From: Prostheceraeus crozeri
Taxonomy: Eukaryota > Platyhelminthes > Polycladida > Euryleptidae
Direction of reading: 5' to 3'
NCBI GenBank assembly: GCA_907163375.1
Contig: CAJQUW010014281.1
Location: 186,001 to 250,000, forward strand
Length of the DNA: 64,000 nucleotides
Positions 23,003 through 33,899 of this stretch are shown here, in pieces; position 1 is the first letter of the stretch, and each line of letters begins with the position of its first letter. A program made the translations under genes and the position numbers. Under the pieces are notes generated by a model. The model saw nothing but the letters and a program-made list of their open reading frames with translations, was not told the origin of the DNA and did no database searches.

Positions 23003-23112
23003 ATTATAATGTAAAATTTTTTCTGAGCAGAAGATTGCCATTTTCTGTTTAAGTGCGTTCAGAAATCTGTAGAACGATGTATTGGATATTCAAAACAGGT
23101 TTCTCCTTCAGA
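23003..23112 (-). repeat. Dispersed 110-bp repeat, LINE-A 5' region (copies at 34932-35042 and 55430-55560)
   Basis: Almost identical sequence from ATTATAATGTAAAATTTTTT to CCTTCAGAGTA occurs at 34932-35042, and inverted and more diverged at 55430-55560. Here it lies directly upstream of ORF1, so it may be the LINE 5' untranslated end. The other copies are not next to LINE coding sequence. Confidence 0.7.
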
Positions 23113-23792
23113 GTACACTGTAAACTCCTCGCCACGAAAGCTGCCACGAACTCGCCACGAAACGAATAATTGTTGCCGACTCGTGGCAGGAAACGTGTCG
23201 CCACAAGCCGCCACTAGCCGCCACAAAAATCCGCCGAAGATGAGAGACCGCTTCAATCATTGAGATAATCACTTAAAATATTCTACAACATCGACATGCT
23301 GCTTGCTGGAAGCAGATTTACATAGTTCTATGGGATTTCGGTGAATATTCCTCGATATTCTAGGATTTGCAATATTTTGTTTAAATGTCGATGTGAATGT
23401 GATGAAATGTCTTCCCCAGTGTCGCCACCAACTCGGCAACACTGGCCACGAATTGAAACAATCGACTGAAATTAGCGAAAAATGAAACAAAAAAAATCTT
23501 TCAATATTTCTGAGGAGTCTGGTGAGTAGATTGTTCAGCGTAATATCAATTAGGAAGATAATTTCCACCGTTTTGGACATACAGATATTTGTTTTGATGA
23601 ATATGTTTTTGATCAATTTGAATGGAAGACATTTTAGATTCAATGTAGAATGCTGCGCTGTTACATATGTGAATCGAATACATTCGGGAGACATGTGTAT
23701 CTATCTCACGCTAAAAGGTATCTTGACAACAATTATTGTATTAATCACATGGTCAGGTAAGAAAATCCGTGGTGATAAACATACTAAATTAT
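23111..23792. other. Probable non-autonomous repeat with TACACTGTAAA end and GCCAC-rich sequence
   Basis: TA followed by CACTGTAAACTCCTCGCCAC at 23111 matches, apart from two bases, the inverted end at 47534. Repeated TCGCCAC/GTGGCGA motifs follow to about 23225 and again near 23405-23450. The opposite end is not clear, and no gene was recognised. Confidence 0.45.
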
Positions 23793-23796
23793 GGAT

Positions 23797-24234
23797 CACG
23801 GTGGTCCTGAATAAACTTTTAGTTCAAGTTTTGACAACTGACCTGGACTTTGTTGTTCCCGATAGGGGGATTGATTAACAATACAAAACAGCAAAAATAA
23901 AAAAAATCTGTCGATGGAATCACTTTTCATTGCAAATTTTCGAATTTTTAAATTTCAAAATTTTCAAATTTCAAGATCTTTGCGTTTTCAAAGAAGGAGT
24001 TTCGACAACTGATCTGACCTTTCCTTCCCTTGATAGGGGGGTTGATTTCGAATCCATTACAACAAAAATTAGCAAAATCGGTCGATGTAATCGTTTTTTA
24101 CATCAAATTTTCTTTTTTTCATTATCTTTTTATTTTTGCACTATCATGAAGCATTGAACAGTCTCAAATGTAGCACCAAATTCATGTTTTCTGTATTTGT
24201 CGAAGTCTATTCTGACTTTGATATAATGGGCGAC
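23797..24234 (+). repeat. Left long TIR of the RAG1-related element
   Basis: Begins with the heptamer CACGGTG, one mismatch from the V(D)J recombination signal heptamer CACAGTG. It contains two diverged copies of a block (about 23833-23950 and 23998-24115) sharing GACAACTGA, GATAGGGGG, TTGATT, GTCGATG and CAAATTTTC. Confidence 0.85.
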
Positions 24235-24588
24235 CAATGATATCTGCACATTGACATCGAGTATATGCAAATTTTGTCATCAGCTGTGGATCAATGGATA
24301 GAGATATCTTCATGTCAATGTATTCTTTGATTAACATTGCGTGAATGGGAAATTGACATCAAATATAGAAAGTTTGACAACAGGTATGGAGAAAGGTATA
24401 TTAAAATCCGATTTCTGTGCCAACGACACTTCAGCAGTAACCGTGCGCCGAATGCACGTCATTCCACTACGTCACAAGGCTGCAAAAGCAAAGCAAGCAT
24501 CGATCCAGTCGAGTCATTGCCATATTAAACGACGCTGATTGTCGGTGTCTTTTCTATTCTGTCGAAAGATAGAAACAGTTAAGCAAGC

Positions 24589-26676
24589 ATGCCTTTGGCC
24601 AGGACTCACGAAGAATGTCTGAAATGTGTATGTCTATTGTGCTTTAACAAGACAAAAATTATGAGAAATATCACTGAGAAAATACATGCGGTTATCAAGG
24701 AAATGATTCTTTATGGTTATGATTACGACGATGGTCGACTACCGACGGTACTTTGCAGCAACTGCTACACAATTGCATACGAGTATTCGAAAGGTAATTT
24801 CAAGCACAAAATTGAAGTCTTCGATTACTCCAAGATTGGTGAAACTCGAATGCTTACAAGAAATAGTTCATCGTGTAAATGTGTAATCTGTGATATTGCT
24901 CGCTCATCGAAAACATCGAATTTTGGACTCTCTTCTATAGTGTTGCATAAAAAAATATCTCGCCCTACGTTCGTCGACGAAGGGCTTTCTACTACTCGAC
25001 CGTGCGCGATTAAAATTTGCCGTCTTTGTTTATGTGAGTTATATCGAGGTAAACCACATACCTGCACTCTTCGTCAGCGACATGCTAACCTGGTAGAAAT
25101 GGCAACATGTTCAGGAACTACCGGAAAACTGGATGAGAAGGTGGCGTCTTCCATCATACGCCAAAAGATCAGTGCATCGAGTGACGAATCGACAAGTGAG
25201 AATCAATCGTTTTCTTGTGCTACAATTACAGGTCGCCCAATTACTGTAACTACGTCTCCGCCCCCGTCAACTTCGCAAAAAGTAATCAAAGTAGAAGAAA
25301 TACATCAAATTAAAGTTGATATGAATTTATCTGTCAATCAAACGAAAACTTTGAGCAAGCACATTCGCACTGCTCTGAATTCTCGCCATGCTATTCAACC
25401 TCATTCCAGAGAATTTTTACACTCAAGGCTGCACGAACTTGATGATTTCTTTGTTGCGGAGAAGAGAGATTTCTTTATTAAAATGGGTTCGAACAAGGCC
25501 AACACTTCTGTTTTGACTGATGTCGTGTATTGTGTCAGTTTGAATGAACTAAAACAATACATAGTGACCTCACGCAATTATGGCCATTCCGAAGTAAAAA
25601 GCACTATTGGTATTGACGGTGGTGGCGGGTTTTTAAAGGTTTCTTTGACAATGAATATGATCGACGACTTTGAGGACAGCGGCGCGCTCGAGACCAGCCC
25701 TACCCGTATCAAGCTTTCCGATGGCATTGCTTCAAAGAAACTGAAAGATACAAGTGTGAAAAAGCTAATTATTTTAGCAATTGCTCCGGACATTGACGAA
25801 AATTATCGTAATCTCCTAACACTATGGATTCTCTTGAAACTTACTGATAATAAAACAATTTCCCCCTACATTTGTGCAATGGATTTAAAATTGTCTAATA
25901 TCATGCTTGGTTTGATGTCTCACTCTAGCTGCCACCCATGTACGTGGTGTGATGTTAACAAGAGCAATTTGGATTGTGCAGGGGATCCGAGAACTCTGGG
26001 ATCCATCCGGAACATGTTCTGGAGGTTAAGAAATTCAGGAAAAGACACTACACACGCTAAAGAATATGGCAACTGCATCCATGTCCCCATTTTTAAGGAG
26101 AATGATGCAACTAAAGTTATTGATATAATTCCACCTCCTGAGCTCCATCTGCTTTTAGGAGCTGTGAATACATTATTCCTTGGATTGCAGAATATTTGGC
26201 CTGAAGCAATTCAATGGCCCGATTCCGTTTCTGTTACTAGAGAAGCAATGCACGGAGGTGCATTTACAGGAAATTCCTGCAAGATGTTGCTACGCAATAT
26301 TTACCGACTGGAATTACTTGCTCCAACAACGTGTCATGATTATGTGGAAGTTTTCCGAAAACTTGATAGAGTGGTTCAAAGCTGTTTTGGCAAATCGTTA
26401 AGCCCAAATTTCCTTTCTGACATCGCAGAATTTCGATTAGCATACGTGAAACTGAACATTGCCGTGACACCAAAAATTCACGCCATATTCTTCCATATTG
26501 AAGATTTCTGCGCTCCACGAGGAAAAGGTTTAGGGTTCTGGTCTGAACAATCGTTCGAAGCGGCTCATTCCAACTTCGCAAGCACTTGGGAGAAATACAA
26601 AGTACCTCGAAACCATGAAAAATATGGTGCACAACTTCTTCGAGCAGTGAGTGATTTTAACTCCAGTCACTTATAG
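24589..26676 (+). CDS. RAG1-like transposase (N-RAG-TP-like), 695 aa
   Basis: A predicted DDE transposase for the surrounding element. The N-terminal 160 residues hold paired cysteines: CLLC (C15/C18), CSNC (C56/C59), CKCVIC (C98/C101) and CRLC...HTC (C144/C147, H157/C159). The order C-x2-C, about 37 residues, LPxxLCxxCY, then CxICDIAR...LSSIVLHKKI closely parallels the zinc region just after the N-terminus of RAG1. A linker rich in Ser/Thr/Pro (180-235) follows. In the core are IGIDGGGGFLK (D344, first acidic candidate), CTWCDV (C452/C455), PPELHLLLGAVN (519-529), H632-x4-H637 and GFWSEQSFEAAH (E654/E658). RAG1 has the same CxxC ... HxxxxH zinc pair, with its catalytic Glu about 20 residues later. 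The LH motif lacks the Asp found in RAG1 (LHCDIG). ATG 24589 is the first in frame. No introns are needed. Confidence 0.78.
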   Translation: MPLARTHEECLKCVCLLCFNKTKIMRNITEKIHAVIKEMILYGYDYDDGRLPTVLCSNCYTIAYEYSKGNFKHKIEVFDYSKIGETRMLTRNSSSCKCVICDIARSSKTSNFGLSSIVLHKKISRPTFVDEGLSTTRPCAIKICRLCLCELYRGKPHTCTLRQRHANLVEMATCSGTTGKLDEKVASSIIRQKISASSDESTSENQSFSCATITGRPITVTTSPPPSTSQKVIKVEEIHQIKVDMNLSVNQTKTLSKHIRTALNSRHAIQPHSREFLHSRLHELDDFFVAEKRDFFIKMGSNKANTSVLTDVVYCVSLNELKQYIVTSRNYGHSEVKSTIGIDGGGGFLKVSLTMNMIDDFEDSGALETSPTRIKLSDGIASKKLKDTSVKKLIILAIAPDIDENYRNLLTLWILLKLTDNKTISPYICAMDLKLSNIMLGLMSHSSCHPCTWCDVNKSNLDCAGDPRTLGSIRNMFWRLRNSGKDTTHAKEYGNCIHVPIFKENDATKVIDIIPPPELHLLLGAVNTLFLGLQNIWPEAIQWPDSVSVTREAMHGGAFTGNSCKMLLRNIYRLELLAPTTCHDYVEVFRKLDRVVQSCFGKSLSPNFLSDIAEFRLAYVKLNIAVTPKIHAIFFHIEDFCAPRGKGLGFWSEQSFEAAHSNFASTWEKYKVPRNHEKYGAQLLRAVSDFNSSHL

Positions 26677-26931
26677 AAGAATACAATTTTTTCCAAGTTA
26701 TTGTGAGTGTTTTAACGCTTTCCAAAATGCAATGGTTATGGTATAAATTTTTGATGCTTAAAACAGACACTTACATACGTAGATTGTTAAGGTAAAACAG
26801 AATTAATGTTTATCCATGAAATTCTAAGTGAAAGCCTTCCTAAGATGGAGACTGAAACAAGGAAAAAAATACATTTATTAATATTATTTTTCTTTTTTTG
26901 CATCACCATGGGATTCAATGGGTAGATTACT

Positions 26932-27369
26932 GTCGCCTATTATATCAAAGTCAGAATAGACTTCGACAAATACAGAAAACATGAATTTGGTGCTACATTT
27001 GAGACTGTTCAATGCTTCATGATAGTGCAAAAATAAAAAGATAATGAAAAAAAGAAAATTTGATGTAAAAAACGATTACATCGACCGATTTTGCTAATTT
27101 TTGTTGTAATGGATTCGAAATTAACTCCCCTATCAAGGGAAGGAAAGGTCAGATCAGTTGTCGAAACTCCGTCTTTGAAAACGCAAAGATTTTGAAATTT
27201 GAAAATTTTGAAATTTAAAAATTCGAAAATTTGCAATAAAAAGTGATTCCATCGACAGATTTTTTTTATTTTTGCTGTTTTGTATTGTTAATCAATTCCC
27301 CTATCGGGAACAACAAAGTCCAGGTCAGTTGTCAAAACTTGAACTAAAAGTTTATTCAGGACCACCGTG
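26932..27369 (-). repeat. Right long TIR of the RAG1-related element
   Basis: Reverse complement of 23797-24234 with few differences, ending CACCGTG then GGAT. Confidence 0.85.
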
Positions 27370-27373
27370 GGAT

Positions 27374-28114
27374 GATAGAATGTAAAAGTTGATGTAGTCG
27401 GATTCATCTATGCATGATTTCATCTAGGCTATATCAATTACTTTATGCTTCCTAATTCTTCTTCTGTAGCTCTTCATGGTCGGGAATGAGACATTTTCAG
27501 ATATAGTGACTGAAATTCACCGAGTAAATTTATGTTGAAAGTCTAGATTTTCACTCAGCTGCAGCGTAGGACGTGAACAGTTTCTATATTTACTTTGTCG
27601 GCCTTTACATTTAGCTCAGAGCTAAAGTCTTAAGCCTAAAATGCTCATTTTCAATTATAATTCTCCACCAAAATATAGTTTGTCTTCAGTGTTACAAATC
27701 ATCCGTGCTATGTTTGCAAGCGTCACTATGGTTTTCATTGATAAATTTGATTTTAGTCAGCTGCTGTTTTGAGTTGTTATGCTGTTTCATGAGAACAACT
27801 TCAGAAAACGCATTCCCATGCTTTCTGAAAGCTTCGTTCTCATTGGTTCACTTCAGTGAATTATTGAGCTAGTTAAATAACTTGCATGAAGTCTTTCCTT
27901 GTTGCTATCGTTAAGTGGGAGCCTAGTCACTCACAGAGGTAGATTTTGATGCATTACATCGAATAAACTAGTAGCTCCTTTAACATTGCACTTCTTCTTA
28001 TTAAACATGAGACTTGTGATTCACCAATGAGAATAAAACGCGGCTGAAAGCGTGGCCAACGCGTTGCTAAAGTTGCATTCGCTGTCCTGCTTCATAAAAA
28101 GCTAATGACGGTCA
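27374..28114. other. No gene recognised
   Basis: AT-rich sequence without protein-like ORFs or clear repeats. Confidence 0.4.
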
Positions 28115-29083
28115 GCTGTAAAATGTGCCAGTAGCCAAAACTCGAAAAACTGCCAGTTGCCATAACTTTTTTGTTTGTTTATATTTCATTTGATGTTTTC
28201 AGACACAGGAGAAAGTTGGATGTTCTACACGCCTGCACAGTTTCACAGCGATATTCTCTCTTTAACTCTTCTTTAATCCGAATTTATAGGCACGGTCACT
28301 AACTTTTTGACATTCCAGTGGCCAAAACTTCTTCATTTCAACTCCGATCTACCTGAACTACCCATACAACCTCTCTCCAGTCCCAACCAAGTGGCCTGTG
28401 TAGTTTCAGCCCAATCGCCCAACTCTAGCCCTGCTCCAACCTCTGATTTATCTCATTAGGGGAGAGTGGGGTAATCTGGCACCCTAACACTAAATTAGCT
28501 CTCATGACCAAACAACGAACTTTTTTACTATTCAAACATAATGACCTCAATATTCAGGGAATTTCCTAACTTTTTTATACTAAAATTTTTTTTCGATTCG
28601 GACAACTTCCTCTTCAAATATTCGTTTCAAAAAAAGTTACAAAAATGCCAATTCACGAAATGTGTGGGGTGATTTGGCACTCTTCTAGTTTGTTCCCCAT
28701 AACTTGCCCCACGATGTACCGCTGTTACTATATTGTGAACTAGGGTATGTGCCGTTAGTCTCTGGATTGTTTGATTTGTGAAGACTTTTGATGGTGTATT
28801 AGTATCTTGAATCTTCATTATGCTACTGTGGCAACTGGCAACTGCGTCTGGATTTACGATGTTTTAACAAAGTTATGGCTACCGGCACCGTTGCTTCTTG
28901 GCCTTTTTTTCACTAATGTAGGAATTGTATATTGTCTGTATATTTTTGAAATTTTAAGCCTACGAGTATTTAGAGCATCTAGCATTATCCGTTTTCTGAA
29001 AAAATCTTCGTGAAATATTGAAATCCAAAAAAGTTATGGGTGCTGGCAGTTTTACGAATTTTGGCTACTGGCACATTTTACAG
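28115..29083. mobile_element. Non-autonomous element with TIRs of about 55 bp
   Basis: The left end CTGTAAAATGTGCCAGTAGC continues to about 28170, and its inverse ends at 29083. The arms share AAAACTGCCAG and CATAACTTTTTTG-type blocks. Length is 969 bp. The interior contains motifs such as GGGTAATCTGGCACC and GGGGTGATTTGGCAC but no coding capacity. The target duplication is unclear. Confidence 0.7.
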
Positions 29084-31440
29084 TTAACCATTAGTAATGT
29101 TGCTAGTTATGCTTTTTGAGTGGGATGAGCAATACCTGAAGTGCACATTTACAGTTTGTACTGTTTGTGCACATTTACCTATCACTATCCGAATTTGTGC
29201 TCATTGTTATGGCAGTGCCTGTTGCAATATTCTTTTCCTGTTATCTTTCAGCTACAAAATGATCCAAATTACTGAATATGGCTAGAAATATGTATCAGAA
29301 ATTCGGATTGTGTCTCGACTCGCTGCCTTGCATTGATTCGTCTTCTGAGTTTTTGAGATATGCAGTGATTTTTTCAGCGAAACAGACTTGTTTCACAGCT
29401 GTAAGCGACTCCAAAACACAATGCAAAAGAACATCTATTTTGTTTACTATAGCAGATTTCCTCCATCTTTTATTTATTTGTGAGGCAATCAGTATATAGC
29501 ACCTGCTCAGAGACCCTACTGGAATCTTGACATAGATTACACAGAGCGCGCTGGATAATGCACCAGCTGATTCCCTCGTTTACAAAATTACTAATTGCAC
29601 ATTTACTTGTATGTGATGTGTAGTATAGGCCTAATCTAAAGGAGACATGACACAGATATACTGATGTTTCTGATATACTGATATCTATACCCATGCCTAT
29701 AGAGGTACAGTACATGCATGTACATCAGACATGTAGCCCATTCGAAAAACAGTCACTAGCAATAAATTTCACCTTTACATTGATTAACGTGTCGGAAAAT
29801 ACTTGAGTTTTTTCCGACTTAGATTTTGCTGTTGAAGACTATTTCTTGTTCTAAGGAACGAAATTATGATATTTAACATTTCTAAATTTATTTTGGGATT
29901 CTGGTAATACCGTGCAGGCTGTCAAGTCGCCTCTTATTTTAATTGTTTGGCATTCAGATAAAAAAGCGGTTTGTTTCTTTTCCCAGACATTCTGTTTCTA
30001 TTCGTTTTTTCTAGACTGCTGTGAACTTTTCCTAATTTTTTCGTATTGAAAGATTCAAATTTCAGAAAACGCCAGCCGAGTTGTGTATATTTTTAGACAG
30101 TCTCAAGTAAGGATTTTTTGCGTAAATCACTTCTACCAATTATGTAACAGAGCGTTTATCTTTTTTAAGAGATTGAGTCTCGCCACTCAGTTCTGGAATT
30201 GGTTAATTGATCCAACTGCAAAACTGCTGCCTCAACCTCAAGGCCGAAAAGACGCTGAAATGATGTAGGCCTAGAATACCCAGACATCAAGAGATACATT
30301 CATCTCTCCTAGTAATGAATTAACATTTTCCTCGCAACAAGCTTTGGCCTAAATGATATTTGCCTGAATCCCTTAGGCCTACAGTGTATATCATTCGTTA
30401 CCTTGCTCAGTCTTTCACGCGCTCTCAAAAATATTGAAAGACATTAAGACAATGTTGTAATTCAATAGTAGCCTAGAGGCCTACCTCAGTACATAAGTGC
30501 TACAATAGCAATTAAATATATGTACAGTATAGAGGCATTTTGTACTTATCACTGTTGAACATTGTCCAGTAGCTGGTATAACACATGTTTGGGCTATCAG
30601 CAATTTTTCTGAAAAGAATAATTGATAAGGGAGAATTTCGATGCATCTCCTTATGGTCTTATATTGGTTACCAATTACTCGTATACTCAGTGGTCACCTT
30701 AAAGCCAAAAGAACAAAACTCAAAATTTAATTCCGATGTTTATCGACAACCATAAGATTCACAACTTCAACCAAAAGAATTAGAATGGAAAGAGCGAGGC
30801 AGCAGCTTCTATGCTTTTCAGGAATAAAATCTGTTAGTAGTCTATTTAGTATCCGAAGAAGTCACCTGACTTGTTTCACAATCCGAGAAGTTGTGTTTTA
30901 TTTTCATTCGATTTTATAAGCCTACTCCATCAATCAAGACACTCATCAAGAGGCGAAAGGTGTTAAGATAATAAATATGAGAATTGACACACTTACTGAG
31001 AGACGAGAACTGGTTGAAGTGATAAAATGAAGAAGTTTGAAGATTACAATCGTTGATAAAGCCTTGAATAACTTGTTCGTGATCCACAAGCAAGTTATAG
31101 TCACAAATTGTGACTGTACTAACAAATGTCATTTCTAAACTAATTACATTTGAGTTGGCAATTCTTCCCGAATATCCTAACTTATCAATCTCAGGATCCC
31201 GATAACCGTTGCCGGGATACCAATGTCTCCGAAATTTTCTTAAATCCTGGAATCCCGGGATTGTGGTCACTATATTCGACAATGCTAGGCTTACTAGAAA
31301 ATGCTTAAATTTTAAGCGTTTTTAAACATGTACCAATTTAACCAATCATTTTTCGGTACCATTTTAAGCAGCACCAATTTAACCAAACTTCCTCTTTTAC
31401 AAATTTAACCAGTTAAAATATTTTAACCGGTTGAACATTC
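29084..31440. other. No gene recognised
   Basis: Short ORFs only, none with recognisable composition. Three TAGGCCTA octamers occur here (29626, 30266, 30374). Confidence 0.4.
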
Positions 31441-31460
31441 CTGGTGACTGACTTCCTTTA

Positions 31461-32345
31461 TTGAGAACGGGTACCAAAAGAGAATTTAGACTGGTGCTGT
31501 CTTCCTCGACCTATCGGGGCTTACTCAACGCATGGCAGAAAGGCCTCCTCTTAAACTTCAGCAGATGCTTACCCACATGGACTGTTTACATCATTGAATG
31601 CTTCCTACAAAACCATCGCTTTCGGGTTTATTTGGAAGCAGACAGAAGCAGATAGAGGCGGCAAAAGAAGGGCATTGCTCAGGGATCAGTCTTAGGACCT
31701 ACTCTCTTCAACATTTACATAAACTGAAAACCCTTTGTCAACGAGCAGAAAATTCGTCTATGCCGATGACATTTGTTGTACCCATCTAGCTCGAACATTC
31801 GCAGAACTGAACGCCCTGCTGAATGATGACGTATCTGATGTAGTTGACTTATGTACTCGATGAATGCTGCAACCAAGCCACTGAAAAGATTATTTCTACC
31901 ATGTTTTACCTAGACAGCTGTCAAAGTGGTCATCAATTTGACGTGCACATTGACATTTTTCGCATATCTCATGAACCTAAGCCTGCATACTTTAGATAGA
32001 ACGTCATCCTACAATGAGCATCTGGCAAAGCTGAGCTATAAATGCAGACAAGAAATAATCTTCTGAAAATGATCGCTGGCTAGACCTGGAGCACTGATGC
32101 TAATGTACTGCGTGAAACAGGACTGGCGTTGTGCTAATCAACAGCTGAACCTTGCTATCCTGCTTGGAAAAACTCAACACATTGCAAAGTAGTAGATGTC
32201 CAACTAAATGAAATCATGCTGACTATATCCGGTGCCATCAAACCAATGAAAACTGACTGGCTTCCCACACTCGCCGATATTGCTTGCCTTGCCGAAACCA
32301 GTCCGAAACTAGTGCCAGATTCGAGGTTGGCTCGCCAGACGTAAG
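31461..32345 (+). pseudogene. Decayed non-LTR reverse transcriptase
   Basis: Plus-strand frames with stops and shifts read as a LINE reverse transcriptase. Visible are FLDLSGAY-like sequence near 31500 (motif A region, spread over two frames), GIAQGSVLGPTLFNIYIN (31673-31727, the GxxQG motif B), and a C-terminal region with QLNEIMLTISGAIKPMKTDWLPTLADIA (around 32200-32285). It is a different lineage from the two CR1/L2-like LINEs in this window. No intact ORF remains. Confidence 0.7.
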
Positions 32346-32512
32346 ATCTATTCCTAGAATTTCTAAAATTAGGCTTGGTCGAAACCAGTGCCAGGCGCGC
32401 CAGAGCGTCAGACATAAGATCTCTTCCTAGAATTAATGAAATCATGCTTGCCGAAACCAGTGCCAGCCGCGTCAGACACGTGATCTATTTTTTAGAAATT
32501 CTGAAACTGTAG
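32289..32512. repeat. Tandem repeat, three units of about 70-80 bp
   Basis: Each unit contains CGAAACCAGTGCCAG, a CAGAC box and GATCT...CCTAGAATT or close variants. It directly follows the decayed reverse transcriptase, so it may be that LINE's 3' tail. Confidence 0.6.
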
Positions 32513-32523
32513 GCGCCAACGCC

Positions 32524-32539
32524 TATATATATATATATA
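32524..32539. repeat. (TA)n microsatellite
   Basis: About eight TA units. Confidence 0.9.
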
Positions 32540-32819
32540 CTCGTTATAGAGAGGGCGTCGTTGTAGAGAGGGATGCAAAAAATAAACAAATAACTACAAA
32601 TAAACAACAATGTTCAGTGCTAAGAAGTTTTTCACATCTACTGTCGTCATTTTATTTATTTTATGTTGGTATACGATGCTCGTTGATACCCAATTTCTAT
32701 TTTATTTAAATGTATATTCATAAGCTACCGGTATATTCCCAATATGTTTTCAAAAAGCAGAGATGAATAAAGAAAATTTGTATTTAACAGATTAAGTGAT
32801 TCTTAAAAAAGGCTTTCAG

Positions 32820-33835
32820 TGCGCTTCTGCTTTATCGAGTTTGTCACACAAAACCAACACTGTGGGATCATCAACATTTCTCTCAATGTATTGTTTCAGA
32901 ATATCCAAGGCTTAGCGGGATTCTTAATTGGTGACTGATGGAATTTCAGGCTCCTCCACCAGCTCCTCTGGCTCAGCTTCAACCGGTTCAATTGCAGATA
33001 CAGCTATATTCTCCGTGATCATGATGCCGTTTGTCTGCACCTCACACGTTGGTCCGCCGTCACTCATTGGGTGAGACTGGCTCCATCCTCCACTTCGTGT
33101 TGCTCGTACAAGTCTCACTATAATCCTGCAAGTTCCTCACTGACGGGGTGCGGTTCTGCAGTCATCGCACCTGTAGATGTGAACTTGCCTCTTCCGCCCA
33201 TCTTTCTCCAGCTTCTTATCCCAATCTTTCAACCATGTCTCATACATGGGCGCTGTCATCCATACCTTGCAATTGGCTTTATAGTCAACGGGAATCTTTG
33301 CATTCTTGAAGCAACGTGGCTTTACATATTTTCTTATGACAAGCAGTGGACACTGCTTACCTGTAGAAGCCAATGTTTTGTTGGGTAGAAGTCGCAAACT
33401 AGTCTCATCTAAGTTGCAAACGTCATTACGATGGAACGCATCAATTGTAGCCTTCAGAATCTCCTGCTGCCAGTCGCTGATCACCTGCATGTTGATCGCC
33501 CTAGCCTTGAACTGACTTGAAGGGGACCGAGTGTCTTCTGGAAAACTTCTCTAGCCATCCGTTGCTGACTCATTAGTAAGTTGTTTTGCCTTCTCTTGCA
33601 GCAGCTGTCCAGTGACGGGAACGTTCTGACTTCGAACCTGTTTGAACCAAGACAGAAATGCCCTCTCTAGCTTATCGTATCTCACCGGCTTTATACTGCT
33701 TCGTTTAGTGTTGTCTCCAAACTCAATTGCCTTCTCAATTGAATCTTTTGCATTTAGAATGCCGAAGCGCTTAGCTAGCTCGAAACGACTCACATTTTCT
33801 GCAGTGGTGTCGATTATCTGTCTCTTGTCTTTCAA
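32820..33835 (-). pseudogene. Tigger/pogo transposase, degraded (left-arm copy)
   Basis: Minus-strand fragments of a Tigger-type DDE transposase. They comprise an N-terminal DNA-binding segment with AKRFGI and LERAFLSWFKQVRSQNVPVTG (33835-33551), the core CNLDETSLRLLPNKTLAS followed by CFKNAKIPVDYKANCKVWM and KDWDKKLEKDGRK (33490-33137), and a C-terminal ALDILKQYIERNVDDP segment (about 32910-32863). Stops and an internal deletion separate them. The C-terminal segment is absent from the right-arm copy. Confidence 0.8.
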
Positions 33836-33899
33836 CGTCTGTCACGGCCACAGTGCTATGTCGCAGACGTAAGACATCATCCAATGATGAAATTTCTCG

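Larger units (their letters stand above)
23797..27369 (+). mobile_element. RAG1-related DNA transposon (N-RAG-TP-like), intact
   Basis: Terminal inverted repeats of about 438 bp (23797-24234 and 26932-27369) begin CACGGTGGTCCTGAATAAAC and are nearly identical. A 4-bp GGAT duplication flanks the element (23793-23796, 27370-27373). A single uninterrupted ORF (24589-26676) encodes a zinc-rich transposase with RAG1-like features. The intact ORF and near-identical ends imply recent activity. CAC-initial ends and a 4-bp duplication fit the Chapaev/RAG-Transib side of DDE transposons. Total length is 3573 bp. Confidence 0.85.

Noticed and set aside
22585-23052. 155-codon plus-strand ORF
   Set aside because: It is the opposite-strand shadow of LINE-A ORF1; its composition follows from the ORF1 codons.
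23797-23850. A complete V(D)J-type recombination signal (heptamer, 12/23 spacer, nonamer) in the TIR
   Set aside because: The heptamer-like CACGGTG is present, but nothing close to ACAAAAACC lies 12 or 23 bp inside.
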